Source of the DNA: Ignavibacteriales bacterium
GTDB lineage: Bacteria; Bacteroidota; Ignavibacteria; Ignavibacteriales; Melioribacteraceae
NCBI GenBank assembly: GCA_026390795.1
Contig: JAPLFG010000001.1
Coordinates: 124,001-188,000 of the forward strand
Length of the DNA stretch: 64,000 nucleotides
Reading direction: 5' to 3'
This document shows, in pieces, positions 8,748 to 17,699 of the stretch. The position numbers were made by a program, and so were the translations under genes. Numbering within the stretch: the stretch's first letter is position 1; every line of letters starts with the position of its first letter. The notes under the pieces were generated by a model. The model was not told the DNA's origin and searched no databases. It saw only the letters and a program-made list of their open reading frames with translations.

Positions 8748-9257
8748 ATGAATGAGTTGATCAAGACCAATAAACCGGAAGTAACAATTCGATTTGCTAA
8801 AGAAAAAGATGTTCTGTTAATACTAAAACTAATCCACGGAATTGCCGAATATGAAAAATTATCGCATGAAGTTGTTGCAACTGAAGAAGTCCTTCGGAAC
8901 TCGCTTTTCGGCAAAACTAAGTATGCAGAAGTTTTGATTGCCGATTATAAAAATGAAGCAGTCGGTTTTGCTCTTTTCTTTCACAACTTCTCTACATTTT
9001 TAGGAAAACCCGGAATTTATCTTGAAGATCTTTTTGTTAAGCCGGAAATGCGCGGAAAGGGAATTGGAAAAATTCTTCTTACTTATCTAGGCAAGATTGC
9101 AATTGAACGTGATTGCGGGCGCCTCGAATGGAGTGTACTGGATTGGAATGAACCCTCAATTAAGTTTTATAAGAATCTCGGTGCAAAACCGATGGATGAG
9201 TGGACAGTTTTTCGCGTAACTGGAGAAGCAATTAAAAAACTAGCCGAGCAGTTTTAA
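8748..9257 (+). CDS. GNAT acetyltransferase, diamine/spermidine N-acetyltransferase-like
   Basis: A 169-residue GNAT enzyme transferring acetyl from acetyl-CoA to an amine. The CoA-binding loop is visible as RGKGIGK (motif A), preceded by YLEDLFVKPE and followed by LEWSVLDWNEPSIKFYKNLGA, an arrangement typical of the SAT1/diamine acetyltransferase branch. The early segment IHGIAEYEKL also matches that branch. The substrate is inferred. It stands downstream of the pentapeptide gene by 39 nt and may share its transcript; it converges with the aminotransferase at 9265, leaving seven bases between them. Confidence 0.82.
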   Translation: MNELIKTNKPEVTIRFAKEKDVLLILKLIHGIAEYEKLSHEVVATEEVLRNSLFGKTKYAEVLIADYKNEAVGFALFFHNFSTFLGKPGIYLEDLFVKPEMRGKGIGKILLTYLGKIAIERDCGRLEWSVLDWNEPSIKFYKNLGAKPMDEWTVFRVTGEAIKKLAEQF

Positions 9258-9264
9258 TTTAATT

Positions 9265-10734
9265 TCAACCCAGTTCGAACCAATTTTTTATTACTTCAAA
9301 TTCTTCCTCGCTGTGAGATTTATGACAATATTCATTTGTCTTTGGCGAGTAAGTGTAATCTTTAGACCACTCTTTAACATTTATAATTACTTCTTCAATC
9401 GCAGTCAGGATAAAATTCAATTCTTCATTTGTCATCGTAGGATGAAGTGATAAACGTACCCATCCTGGTTTTTCGGAAAGATCGCCGTGATTAATTTTAT
9501 CTGTAATTCGCTTAGAACGAGTCGGATCAACGTGTAAAAGATAGTGACCGTACGTTCCGGCACATGAACAGCCTCCGCGCACTTGAATTCCAAAACGGTC
9601 GTTTAATAATTTTACCATCAAGTTATAATGAATGTCTTCCACGTAGAAAGAAACAATACCGAGCCGTTTTCTAGTTTCTTGCGCGAGAATATGAACCGAA
9701 GGAATTTTATCGAATCTGGCAAAGGCTGTTTCAAGAAGTTCGTGTTCGCGTGCTAATATATTTTTTGTTCCAATTTCATCTTTCAAATTAATTGCAAGAG
9801 CTGTTTTAATTGCTTGAAGGAATCCGGGAGTTCCGCCGTCTTCACGCAGTTCTATATCTTCAAGATATTTATGACCGCCCCATGGATTTGTCCAATCCAC
9901 AGTTCCTCCGCCGGGATTATCCGGTACTTGCCGTTTATACAAATTGGAATCGAAAATTAAAACTCCTGAAGTTCCCGGACCGCCAAGAAATTTATGAGGA
10001 GAGAAAAAGATTGCATCAAGTTTTTCAAGCGGGTCTTCCGGATGCATATTAATGTCAATGTAAGGAGCCGCAGCTGCGAAATCTACAAAACAAAGTCCTC
10101 CACGTTGGTGCATCATTTTCGCCATTTGATAGTAGGGCGGTTGGATTCCGGTTACGTTTGAAGCCGCCGTGAATGAGCCAATTTTAAATTTCCGTGTTTT
10201 ATATTTATTAAGCAGTTCTTCAAAGTGTACCAGATCAACCATTCCTTGTTCGTCAGGTTCGATTATTACAACCTCGCAAATTGTTTCCAGCCATGAAGTC
10301 TGATTCGAATGATGTTCCATGTGAGTTAAAAATATGACCGGTTTTTCTTCATCTGGAATGTTAGTGTATTTTTGAAGTTGTTCGCAGACACGAAGCCCGA
10401 GCAAGCGCTGGAATTTATTTACAGCGACTGTCATACCGAATCCGGCAAAAATAATTACATCTTCATTAGAGGCATTTACATGATGTTTGATTATTCTTTT
10501 TGCTTCGGCATAAGCCCTGGTCATCGTAGTTCCGGTAACTGATGATTCGGAATGCGTGTTGCCGACGTATGGATAAAATTTATCAGTCAGTACATTTTCA
10601 ATCGGCTCATAGAGACGTCCGCTTGCAATCCAATCCGCATAAATAATTTTTTTTCTTCCGTAAGGGGAATCGAATTCTTGATCTATGCCGATTATATTTT
10701 TTCTGAATTTGGAAAAATATTTTTCTGGTGACAT
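9265..10734 (-). CDS. Class V aminotransferase, cysteine desulfurase-like
   Basis: A 489-residue fold-type I PLP enzyme of the NifS/SufS superfamily. Seen: THMEHHSNQ for cofactor stacking, CFVDFAAAAPY with the PLP aspartate, the Schiff-base lysine Lys248 in SPHKFLGGPG, and RGGCSCAGTYG near residue 390, where the SufS-type catalytic cysteine lies. It is about 80 residues longer than IscS/SufS, so it may be a specialised relative (cysteine desulfurase or selenocysteine lyase-like) rather than the main Fe-S cluster enzyme. It stands alone on the minus strand and no Fe-S assembly genes flank it. Confidence 0.8.
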   Translation of the reverse strand: MSPEKYFSKFRKNIIGIDQEFDSPYGRKKIIYADWIASGRLYEPIENVLTDKFYPYVGNTHSESSVTGTTMTRAYAEAKRIIKHHVNASNEDVIIFAGFGMTVAVNKFQRLLGLRVCEQLQKYTNIPDEEKPVIFLTHMEHHSNQTSWLETICEVVIIEPDEQGMVDLVHFEELLNKYKTRKFKIGSFTAASNVTGIQPPYYQMAKMMHQRGGLCFVDFAAAAPYIDINMHPEDPLEKLDAIFFSPHKFLGGPGTSGVLIFDSNLYKRQVPDNPGGGTVDWTNPWGGHKYLEDIELREDGGTPGFLQAIKTALAINLKDEIGTKNILAREHELLETAFARFDKIPSVHILAQETRKRLGIVSFYVEDIHYNLMVKLLNDRFGIQVRGGCSCAGTYGHYLLHVDPTRSKRITDKINHGDLSEKPGWVRLSLHPTMTNEELNFILTAIEEVIINVKEWSKDYTYSPKTNEYCHKSHSEEEFEVIKNWFELG

Positions 10735-10796
10735 GGTTATTTTTTTTTAATGAATAAAATGATGATTATTATTAAGCAATTTTGATAAAGCACAAA

Positions 10797-12212
10797 TTAT
10801 TTTACTGTCTGAATTATCCAATCTGCGATCGTTTGTAAAAAGCCGGGTACAAATTCTTTCTGTAATTCATTGTACTCGCCCGGGCTGCCTGTCTTGGCTT
10901 CTTGATAAAGATGATTTGCTTTAGGGAAAATGATTGATTTAAAATTATTATTACCGCCTGATCTTAAAGCTTCTTCCATTTTCGGTTTATTTTGATTTAC
11001 TGGAACCTGTAAATCAAGTTCGCCGAAAGTCATTAGAACAGGCACTTTTACTTTTTGAAGTGTCGGCGCGGGATCGTATTTAATAAAATATCTGAACCAC
11101 GGATTGTTAAAAAGTATAATCTGTGATTGAACGGTGGAATTAATATATGCGTTCTTATCTTTAATTGATGCTTTAATTTCTTTACTTAATGTTTCAAAAT
11201 CTTTTTCTGCAAAAGCTGTAATATCTTTCTTAATGTCATTCAAATCTTTGTCGTTACTTAATGCTTTGTTAATTTCTTTTTGGAGAGCAAGATTTTCGTC
11301 AATCAAACTATCTGCAACGCCGCTCGCTTTCAAGATCATTTTTTGCTGTTCAAGTAAAACATCTCCTCCATTCACACCGGTACCGGACATAAGAACGAGG
11401 AAAGCAACATTATTGGAATTTGCCGCAACAAGCGGGGCAATAATTCCGCCTTCACTATGCCCGAGAAATCCAATTTTCTTTGGATCAATATTTTTTTGTT
11501 TTATTAAGAAATCAATTGCCGCTCGGGCATCTTCTGCAAAATCTTCCGTTGTTGACTGCATCGTATTTCCAGTAGAACCACCTACACCTCGGTCATCATA
11601 ACGTAAAACGGCAATTCCTTTTCGTGTGAGATAATCGGCAATTTTTTGAAAAATTTTAAATCCGTAAATTTCTTCATCACGGTTTTGCGGTCCGCTGCCG
11701 GTTAAAAGAATAACTGCCGGATATTTTTTTTCTTCTTTAGGAATTGTCAGAGTTCCGGCTAATAAGATTCTGCCGCTCTTGAAGGCAACTTCATCTTCGA
11801 AATAGGGAAGGGGCTCATCAATTTTTGGTTCGTTTTGCTGTACTGCTTTTGGTTCTTCCATTTTTGCAAGATAAAAAGTACCTTGAATTCCCGCTTGTAA
11901 AATTTTTCCTTTTATAGAATCGGCATTTAATTCCCCATCAAAATTTGCAATTCCCGCTTGACTTGGGAGTTCAAAATGAACATTATTTTTTTTGAATGTG
12001 AAAACCGCGAGTTGATAATTATTTAATTTTTGAGAGGGGATGCTCATAAAGGCATTTAGTGTTTTTTTTGTTTTTTCAACTTTAATCTGGAAATCCAAAT
12101 TCATTGTGAGCATCTTGATTTTACCACTCCAATAACCGGCAATATCATTCTGAGCATTAGTCTGAGAAAAAATAAAAACCAGAGCAATAAACGTTTTGGC
12201 TAATCGCTTCAT
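10797..12212 (-). CDS. Secreted alpha/beta hydrolase (S9/S33-like) with N-terminal beta domain
   Basis: A 471-residue exported serine hydrolase. A signal peptide (residues 1-20, ending NAQ) is followed by a beta-rich domain of ~100 residues and then the hydrolase domain from about 135. Nucleophile Ser253 lies in GFLGHSEGG, the oxyanion region in LLTGSGPQNRDE, an acid in FGELDLQVP and the catalytic His in KANHLYQEA. Family members are esterases or peptidases acting in the periplasm; the substrate is unknown. Downstream of the sigma-factor gene on the same strand, but separated from it by a terminator hairpin. Confidence 0.82.
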   Translation of the reverse strand: MKRLAKTFIALVFIFSQTNAQNDIAGYWSGKIKMLTMNLDFQIKVEKTKKTLNAFMSIPSQKLNNYQLAVFTFKKNNVHFELPSQAGIANFDGELNADSIKGKILQAGIQGTFYLAKMEEPKAVQQNEPKIDEPLPYFEDEVAFKSGRILLAGTLTIPKEEKKYPAVILLTGSGPQNRDEEIYGFKIFQKIADYLTRKGIAVLRYDDRGVGGSTGNTMQSTTEDFAEDARAAIDFLIKQKNIDPKKIGFLGHSEGGIIAPLVAANSNNVAFLVLMSGTGVNGGDVLLEQQKMILKASGVADSLIDENLALQKEINKALSNDKDLNDIKKDITAFAEKDFETLSKEIKASIKDKNAYINSTVQSQIILFNNPWFRYFIKYDPAPTLQKVKVPVLMTFGELDLQVPVNQNKPKMEEALRSGGNNNFKSIIFPKANHLYQEAKTGSPGEYNELQKEFVPGFLQTIADWIIQTVK

Positions 12213-12262
12213 GATTACTATCCACTCCTTAAATTATCGATTAGAAAAATAGTGATTTAAAA

Positions 12263-12292
12263 CAAAAAAGCCGCTGCAATGCAACGGCTTCT
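12263..12292 (-). terminator. Intrinsic terminator of the housekeeping sigma gene
   Basis: On the minus strand AGCCGTTGCA pairs with TGCAGCGGCT (one internal mismatch) and is followed by TTTTTTG. It lies 18 nt past the stop at 12311, separating that gene from the hydrolase downstream. Confidence 0.85.
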
Positions 12293-12310
12293 TTTGTAAG
12301 CAACAATATT

Positions 12311-13171
12311 TTAACCAAGATAAGCTTTAAGATTTTTACTACGAGTTGAATGACGTAATCTGATTAGTGCTTTTTCTTTAATTTGTCTTACACGCTCACG
12401 CGTCAGATTTAACTTTTCGCCTATTTCTTCAAGCGTTAGAGAATGTTCCTTGCCGAGTCCAAAGTAAAGACGAATTACTTCAGCTTCTCTTTCTGTTAAT
12501 GTAGAAAGAGAACGTTCAATTTCTGCTTTCAAAGATTCTTTCATTAATGTAAAATCCGGAGCCGGTTGATCTTCATTCGGCATGACATCGAGCAGACTGT
12601 TGTTATTATCTTCGCTATGTGCAAACGGCGCATCCATAGAAACATGGCGTCCGGCAATTTGCATTGCATAAGTAACATCAGAAACATCCATATCGAGCTG
12701 TGTAGCAATTTCTTCCGGGCTTGGTCTTCTTTCATACTCTTGTTCAAGCTGGCTGAGTGCTTTTCCCATTTTATTGAGAGCACCTACACGGTTAAGAGGA
12801 AGACGAACCATTCTGGACTGCTCTGCAATTGCCTGCATAATAGACTGGCGAATCCACCACACCGCATAAGAAATAAATTTAAATCCGCGAGTTTCATCAA
12901 ATCTTCTGCCCGCTTTAATGAGACCAAGATTACCTTCATTTATAAGATCACCTAACGGTAGACCTTGATTCTGATACTGTTTAGCCACACTCACAACAAA
13001 TCTTAAATTAGCTTTGGTTAATTTTTCCAAAGCCATTTGATCTCCCTTTTTGATTCTAATTGCTAAATCAATTTCTTCATTGGGAGTAAGAAGATCTACT
13101 TTTCCAATTTCCTGAAGGTACTGATCTAAAGATTTACTCTCACGATTAGTAAACTGCTTCGTTATCTTCAA
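12311..13171 (-). CDS. rpoD: Housekeeping RNA polymerase sigma factor (short RpoD/SigA)
   Basis: A 286-residue group 1-type sigma factor. Region 1.2 ([17 protein letters not shown]) begins almost at the N-terminus, so region 1.1 is missing, as is usual in Bacteroidota. Region 2 shows [21 protein letters not shown] and the promoter-melting [13 protein letters not shown]; region 3 has RLPLNRV; region 4 ends in the helix-turn-helix [22 protein letters not shown]. There is no ATG in the open frame upstream: the start is TTG at 13171 with AAGGAGAAG before it, and the frame closes at TAA soon upstream. Its own terminator follows. Confidence 0.95.
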   Translation of the reverse strand: MKITKQFTNRESKSLDQYLQEIGKVDLLTPNEEIDLAIRIKKGDQMALEKLTKANLRFVVSVAKQYQNQGLPLGDLINEGNLGLIKAGRRFDETRGFKFISYAVWWIRQSIMQAIAEQSRMVRLPLNRVGALNKMGKALSQLEQEYERRPSPEEIATQLDMDVSDVTYAMQIAGRHVSMDAPFAHSEDNNNSLLDVMPNEDQPAPDFTLMKESLKAEIERSLSTLTEREAEVIRLYFGLGKEHSLTLEEIGEKLNLTRERVRQIKEKALIRLRHSTRSKNLKAYLG

Positions 13172-13502
13172 ATCCTTACTTCTCCTTAATTATTTTTAAA
13201 TTTTTTACAATTATTTCCGAAAACTAAATGCTGTATTTTTACTTTTAATGCATAATAAAGTTCCTTAAGAGAAGAATTTAATTCTCACTTAAAGAAAAAC
13301 TTTTTCACCCAACTCTATTTGATAACGCGAGGATTTCTAAAAGAGAGCCCGGATACAAAATTAAAAGTAGGTTTTTGATATGTTTTTATGAAAATCACCG
13401 CCCAATAATAAGTAAATTTCCAAATATTATCTATAAAAATTATCATTTATTTACAAAAATTAATTGTTTTCCGGCTAATCCATTTATCCATCGGTTTGAG
13501 TG
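13172..13502. other. Intergenic stretch carrying the sigma-factor promoter region
   Basis: About 330 AT-rich bases between two minus-strand sigma genes. It must hold the promoter of the main sigma gene near its left end, but I could not assign -33/-7 or -35/-10 boxes with confidence. No RNA gene or open frame is seen. Confidence 0.4.
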
Positions 13503-14171
13503 TTAATGTATTAATTCCGGATTGATTGATTTACTGATCATTAGTTTATCAAGCATTTTTATAGTTTTATTATCTTTCTCATTTTTGCTTTTTGTCTTTA
13601 GGAATCCATTCTCCTTAGCATACTGCATTAGTAGAGCATATAACATTTTACGAGCACGATGCAGACGAGATCTAACTGTTCCTACCGGACAATCAACAAA
13701 ATCAGCAATTTCTTCGTAAGAATACCCTTCTATATCGCTCAAAAAGACTACAGTACGAAAATCATCGGGTAATATGGATAATGCATTTGTTATCTCGTCG
13801 TCAAGAACATTGCTAAAAGCATCATTTTCGTAATGCTGGGTTTTAACTTCCTCAGATTTGATGGTTTCATAAAAATTTTGAACATCGTCATAGTCGACTT
13901 TGAAAGGCTCCTTATTAGTTTTACGGTAATTGTTTATGAATGAATTTTTCATAATCTGAAAAAGCCAAGCTTTAGCATTGGTACCTATTTCAAATTTATC
14001 AAAAAACCTGAAAGCCTTTAATAACGTGTCCTGTACTAAATCTTCTGATTCGTCTGGATCACTCGTCATTTTGAGTGCAAAACTCTTAATTGCAGGTAGA
14101 TGGGGAATTACTACATTATCAAAATCAATATATTTTTTATCAATTAACTTATTTGTTTCAATCTTCCTCAT
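13503..14171 (-). CDS. ECF-type RNA polymerase sigma factor
   Basis: A 222-residue sigma-70 family factor with only regions 2 and 4. Region 2 reads LPAIKSFALKMTSDPDESED followed by LVQDTLLKAFRFFDKFE and AWLFQIMKNSFINNYRK; region 4 has LSILPDDFRTVVFLSDIEG and the helix-turn-helix YEEIADFVDCPVGTVRSRLH. A ~35-residue lysine-rich tail extends past region 4. No anti-sigma gene is adjacent (its neighbours are the main sigma gene and a metal-binding YHS protein), so the signal it answers to cannot be told. Relatives without a partner occur in Chlorobi/Bacteroidota. Confidence 0.9.
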   Translation of the reverse strand: MRKIETNKLIDKKYIDFDNVVIPHLPAIKSFALKMTSDPDESEDLVQDTLLKAFRFFDKFEIGTNAKAWLFQIMKNSFINNYRKTNKEPFKVDYDDVQNFYETIKSEEVKTQHYENDAFSNVLDDEITNALSILPDDFRTVVFLSDIEGYSYEEIADFVDCPVGTVRSRLHRARKMLYALLMQYAKENGFLKTKSKNEKDNKTIKMLDKLMISKSINPELIH

Positions 14172-14274
14172 TGTTGTACTTTCGATAATTAATATTTAAC
14201 TGTATAACCATCTTAGATAAAAGATAGTTCAATACTGTAACCTATCGTCGAATGTTTGAAAAGAGATAATGATT

Positions 14275-14300
14275 GAATACCCCGGATTACTCCGGGGTGT
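14275..14300 (-). terminator. Hairpin after the YHS gene
   Basis: CCCCGGA and TCCGGGG form a strong 7-bp stem around TTAC, eight bases past the minus-strand stop at 14308. No proper T run follows, so it may be a weak terminator or an RNA-stabilising hairpin. Confidence 0.5.
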
Positions 14301-14307
14301 TTGAAGA

Positions 14308-14922
14308 TTATTTTGTGCCTATAAATTTTGTTCCATCGTCGCTTAAATTTTTCAAGTATTTTTCAGGTTCTTTCTTGAATTTAGAAATACAACTCGAACA
14401 GCAGAAACCGATTACTTTCCCTTTGTATTCAACTGTTTGAGTTTCAAGATCAACCTCTTCGCCTGAAACAGGGCATACTTTATTCCAGATTGAAAGAGAA
14501 GTTTGATTTTTTTGATCGTCAGATTTTGAATCATTATTCAGTACCGATTCTCTTACTTTGAAACCTCTTTTGACCAGTTTTGAGTTAGCATCGGGCAGCG
14601 AAATTTCTCTCAAATCCATTCCGCATTCTGGACATTCGCCTTTTGTGTCAGAAATAACATTTAATTCCATCGGACATTGAAAGATTTTACCATCGTTATT
14701 TTTATCAATTGCCATTAAATCAATCGTCCCTTTATGTACTTTATTGGAATCTGGAAGGGAAGAACTTTTTTTGTTATGCATTTTCATTCCGCTCATATTG
14801 TGCATCTTCATTTGAGTTTTGGTTGAATCTTTCATTTGCATCGACTCTTGCGCAAAAGAGGAGCAAGAAAACACCAATGTAATTGCTATTAAAAATGTGC
14901 CGAAACTATTTCTTTTTAACAT
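14308..14922 (-). CDS. Exported heavy-metal-binding and YHS-domain protein
   Basis: A 204-residue secreted protein, probably handling copper or another soft metal. It has a signal sequence with a lipobox-like FSCSS, then a methionine/histidine-rich linker (QMKMHNMSGMKMHNK), a heavy-metal-binding domain (FQCPMELNVIS and CPECGMDL, residues ~82-106) and a C-terminal YHS/TRASH-like domain (CPVSGEEVDL, GKVIGFCCSSCISKF, residues ~148-190). This domain pair is common in copper-resistance loci and CusB-like proteins. GGTAAAGGAG precedes the ATG. No efflux genes flank it, so it may be a stand-alone metal scavenger. Confidence 0.82.
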   Translation of the reverse strand: MLKRNSFGTFLIAITLVFSCSSFAQESMQMKDSTKTQMKMHNMSGMKMHNKKSSSLPDSNKVHKGTIDLMAIDKNNDGKIFQCPMELNVISDTKGECPECGMDLREISLPDANSKLVKRGFKVRESVLNNDSKSDDQKNQTSLSIWNKVCPVSGEEVDLETQTVEYKGKVIGFCCSSCISKFKKEPEKYLKNLSDDGTKFIGTK

Positions 14923-15190
14923 TTTATCTCCTTTACCTAATTAATTAGTATTGTTCAAAAATCTCTTTTTGTTTGATGATTCCATAATAATATTGTTCTC
15001 ATTTTGCGATATGCGCAATTTCAGCTTTGGCTGGAATGACATTCTATTTGATCCCGTATAACTGCGTCTTCTTCAATTGTACATTGCAAATATAGAAGAA
15101 AGATTTTTTTGCTTACTAAAAAAAAGTTATTTTTGAATACAATGTTTCAACTATAACTTATATACTAGAGTTCCAATTAACGAGGATTTT

Positions 15191-15814
15191 ATGAAAGTTA
15201 AACCAATTTACATATATCTCGGTGTTATTATTGTATTTATAGCCGCGGTCATATTCTTTTCAAGAACAACAAAAAATTCAAATACAGCGTCTGAAATTAG
15301 TTCGGATGCCAAAATGCCAAACGACGATATTCATAGCAAAATGAATTCTCAAGGTAATGGCGATACTCCTAATAAATCGAATGTAATTAAAGAAGCAGTT
15401 GAAAAGATAAACAATCTTAAAGCTGCCGTTGAGAAAAACCCGAACGATACTTTAAAGACTCGTGAATATGCAGATTTATTAATTGCTCACAAACCGGATG
15501 AAGCAATTAAACTTTACGAAAAAATTATCAAGGTTGACCCAAAGAGAATCGATATTCTGTTGCAACTAACTTATGTTTATTTCAATCAAGGTAATTTGAA
15601 TAAAGCGGAAGAATATAATTCCAAAGTATTGGCGGTTGATAAGAACAATTTGATTGCTCAATACAATATTGGCGGGCTGGCGCAAGCTAAAGGTGATGAT
15701 AAAAAGGCAATTGCCGTATGGCAGGATCTAGCAAAAAAATATCCTCAAACTGAAGTTGGTCGTATTGCCGGTGAAGTTGTAAAACAACTTAACCAGAAAG
15801 CCGCAGTTAAATAG
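15191..15814 (+). CDS. Membrane-anchored TPR protein
   Basis: A 207-residue protein with one N-terminal membrane segment (residues ~5-24), a polar linker rich in Ser/Asn, and at least three tetratricopeptide repeats between ~75 and 190 (KPDEAIKLYEKIIKVDPKR, GNLNKAEEYNSKVLAVDKN, AKGDDKKAIAVWQDLAKKYP). It resembles the cytochrome c biogenesis CcmH/NrfG-like TPR class and other periplasmic scaffolds, but no catalytic motif is present and there are no biogenesis genes beside it. A strong terminator follows immediately. Confidence 0.75.
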   Translation: MKVKPIYIYLGVIIVFIAAVIFFSRTTKNSNTASEISSDAKMPNDDIHSKMNSQGNGDTPNKSNVIKEAVEKINNLKAAVEKNPNDTLKTREYADLLIAHKPDEAIKLYEKIIKVDPKRIDILLQLTYVYFNQGNLNKAEEYNSKVLAVDKNNLIAQYNIGGLAQAKGDDKKAIAVWQDLAKKYPQTEVGRIAGEVVKQLNQKAAVK

Positions 15815-15837
15815 AACCTTTGACAATTATTCGTCGT

Positions 15838-15869
15838 AACCCGGCTTAATCATAGGTCGGGTTTTTTTT
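15838..15869 (+). terminator. Intrinsic terminator of the TPR gene
   Basis: AACCCG (15838-15843) pairs with CGGGTT (15858-15863) and a run of eight T follows. Its right part reaches into the last codons of the convergent gene at 15850. Confidence 0.85.
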
Positions 15870-16653
15870 GTTCAGAAAATATTTTGGTTATTAAAGAGCC
15901 TGGAATTTTTTCGAAATAAAAATTATTTAATACAATACCTTTCGGTGAGTTATTCCAAATTTCATTTGATAATTCTTTTCGCTGTGTAATTTTTAAGCTT
16001 CTCTTGAATTTCGATTTTTCCGCAACAACATAAAACGGTTTTTTAAAATATTTACCTGAGAGAGCCAATTGTAACGTCCCAACTTTATTAATAATGCTCC
16101 CATCCTTTAAGACAGTATCCGCGCCTACCAATATACAATCGCATTTTCTAACATAAGATGGAGCCATCGCTTCGGTGATAATTTCGACCTTTATTTTACT
16201 ACTCAATAATTTCTTGGCTAGAATTCTTCCTTCAAATTTTGGACGTGATTCGCAAATAGTAACTATTAAATAATTTGTTTTTGCCAGATTTCTTATTGTT
16301 TCTAAAACGGTACGGCTGTTTGAAATTGTTAAAATTGATTTCTTGTTTTGCAAAAAGGGCATAGCACTAGTGTATATTTCCCAATATGATGTTTCCGCTT
16401 TACTTTCGGTTGCGGTAAAGAATTCCATTATTACCTGCTTGCTATGAACATTTGATTTAAGTTCAGCTAAGTACCTTTGAATATTTTGAAAGGAAGAAAA
16501 CTGAATTTGGGCTTGTTGAATAAATTCCAGTGGGTGTTTTACATCAAATAAATATTTTTTGCAAAACGTATTTAGTTTTAATAATAAATCAACACTGCCC
16601 GATGTTTTATCGGAAAGTAATTTATTAAATGCAATCTGCGTTTTTTTATTCAT
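15850..16653 (-). CDS. eIF-2B alpha/beta/delta family protein, ribose-1,5-bisphosphate isomerase-like
   Basis: A 267-residue protein of the eIF2B/MtnA superfamily. An N-terminal helical region (1-100) leads to the Rossmann-like part with ILTISNSRTVLETI, the CESRPKFEGR loop that holds the catalytic Cys/Arg context in MtnA and R15P isomerase, and VGADTVLKDGSIINKVGT with the catalytic Asp. It is shorter than MtnA (about 340-370), closer to the ribose-1,5-bisphosphate isomerase branch. It is the last gene of a minus-strand set with UspA, a cNMP-binding protein and a second hisA. The substrate is inferred and could also be another ribose phosphate. Confidence 0.7.
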   Translation of the reverse strand: MNKKTQIAFNKLLSDKTSGSVDLLLKLNTFCKKYLFDVKHPLEFIQQAQIQFSSFQNIQRYLAELKSNVHSKQVIMEFFTATESKAETSYWEIYTSAMPFLQNKKSILTISNSRTVLETIRNLAKTNYLIVTICESRPKFEGRILAKKLLSSKIKVEIITEAMAPSYVRKCDCILVGADTVLKDGSIINKVGTLQLALSGKYFKKPFYVVAEKSKFKRSLKITQRKELSNEIWNNSPKGIVLNNFYFEKIPGSLITKIFSEQKKPDL

Positions 16654-16668
16654 CGGGTGATGAATCTG

Positions 16669-17145
16669 TTATTTGGCACTGAACTGAAAACCTTTAATTG
16701 GTTCACGCAATGTGAGAACCGGGCAAGGAGCTTTACGAACAATTTTTTCAGCCGTACTTCCAAAGAGTAAGTGTTCTACTCCGGTGTGTCCATGAGATGC
16801 TATAATAATTAAGTCAATATCTTTTTCCTTTGCTTCTTCTATAATCTCAACAAAAGGTTTACCGGTTCTGATCATAGTGCCGACTTTCAATGATGGATCA
16901 ATGGTTTTTGCGAGATTGTTCAATTCCTCTTCCGCACGCGCATGAAGATCAACATCCGTTGAAGGAATTGCGATTTGTCCCATGCTGAAGTCAGCGGGAT
17001 AAATCATCGGTTCAACCACATAGATAAGGTAAAGATTTGCATTGAATTCTTTAGCGAATTGAGATGCATATTTTAAAGCATTCTTAGAATAATCAGAGAA
17101 ATCAATTGGTGCTAAAATATTTTTTATTAGCTTGGTCGGCTCCAT
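16669..17145 (-). CDS. Universal stress protein UspA family
   Basis: A 158-residue USP fold protein. It starts with LIKNILAPIDFSDYSKNALKYA and ends with the ATP-binding signature SHGHTGVEHLLFGSTAEKIV (G-2x-G-9x-G-S), so it should bind ATP. The ATG at 17145 is preferred because GGAGG lies just before it; the longer frame from 17178 overlaps the upstream gene by 22 nt and adds no conserved sequence. It sits 11 nt from the cNMP-binding gene, so the two are almost surely one transcript and may respond to one signal. Confidence 0.9.
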   Translation of the reverse strand: MEPTKLIKNILAPIDFSDYSKNALKYASQFAKEFNANLYLIYVVEPMIYPADFSMGQIAIPSTDVDLHARAEEELNNLAKTIDPSLKVGTMIRTGKPFVEIIEEAKEKDIDLIIIASHGHTGVEHLLFGSTAEKIVRKAPCPVLTLREPIKGFQFSAK

Positions 17146-17156
17146 GCTGTCCTCCA

Positions 17157-17690
17157 CTATTTTATTCTTGTTCTGCAATAGAGAGAAAAATAATCTTGAT
17201 TTAAATTACGCAGACGGGTAGCAACAATTATAGATATACCGCGCAAAATATTTATTCCTTCTTTGGGATGTGCTTCAACGAATTCATATAAGTCCGGTCT
17301 GAAGATCACTGCCAGTTGAGATTCTTTTAATGCAGTTGCAGATGCGGAACGTTTTTCTCCGTCTAATAATGCAATCTCTCCAAAGAAATCCCCGCGTCCT
17401 AGCAATGCCAAGTCGAAACGGTCTCCTTCTGCATCCTGAGAAATTAAAACTTCGCCGCTTATAATAATGTAAAGTGCTATTCCCGGATCGTTTTGAAGAA
17501 AAATAGATTCATTAGCAGAATATACCCGGTTGTGAAAAGTCTTCATTAAAAGTTTGAGAAGTTTTGAGTTTAGATTTTGAAAGGGAGGCATTGAAAGAAG
17601 AACTTCTTCAAGTTCACTTTTTTCCGTTGGTGTCTTGAAAAGATTTGACCAGAAACTGCTCTTTGCTAAACCGGTAGAGCTATTTTCCAT
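17157..17690 (-). CDS. Cyclic-nucleotide-binding domain protein without DNA-binding domain
   Basis: A 177-residue protein consisting of a CAP-like cNMP-binding domain (about residues 35-150). The phosphate-binding cassette FFGEIALLDGEKRSASATA keeps the Glu and Arg expected for cAMP or cGMP binding. No helix-turn-helix, kinase or transporter domain follows; the C-terminus is a helix (GISIIVATRLRNLNQDYFSL). It is therefore not a Crp-type transcription factor but a stand-alone sensor, perhaps acting on neighbours such as UspA. The ATG at 17690 is preceded by GAGAGG; the upstream hisA-like gene ends 9 nt before. Confidence 0.85.
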   Translation of the reverse strand: MENSSTGLAKSSFWSNLFKTPTEKSELEEVLLSMPPFQNLNSKLLKLLMKTFHNRVYSANESIFLQNDPGIALYIIISGEVLISQDAEGDRFDLALLGRGDFFGEIALLDGEKRSASATALKESQLAVIFRPDLYEFVEAHPKEGINILRGISIIVATRLRNLNQDYFSLYCRTRIK

Positions 17691-17699
17691 TTTAACCTC

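Noticed and set aside
11134-11601. 155-codon open frame antisense to the secreted hydrolase
   Set aside because: It is a composition shadow of a gene with full catalytic motifs on the other strand, and has no ribosome site or recognisable fold.
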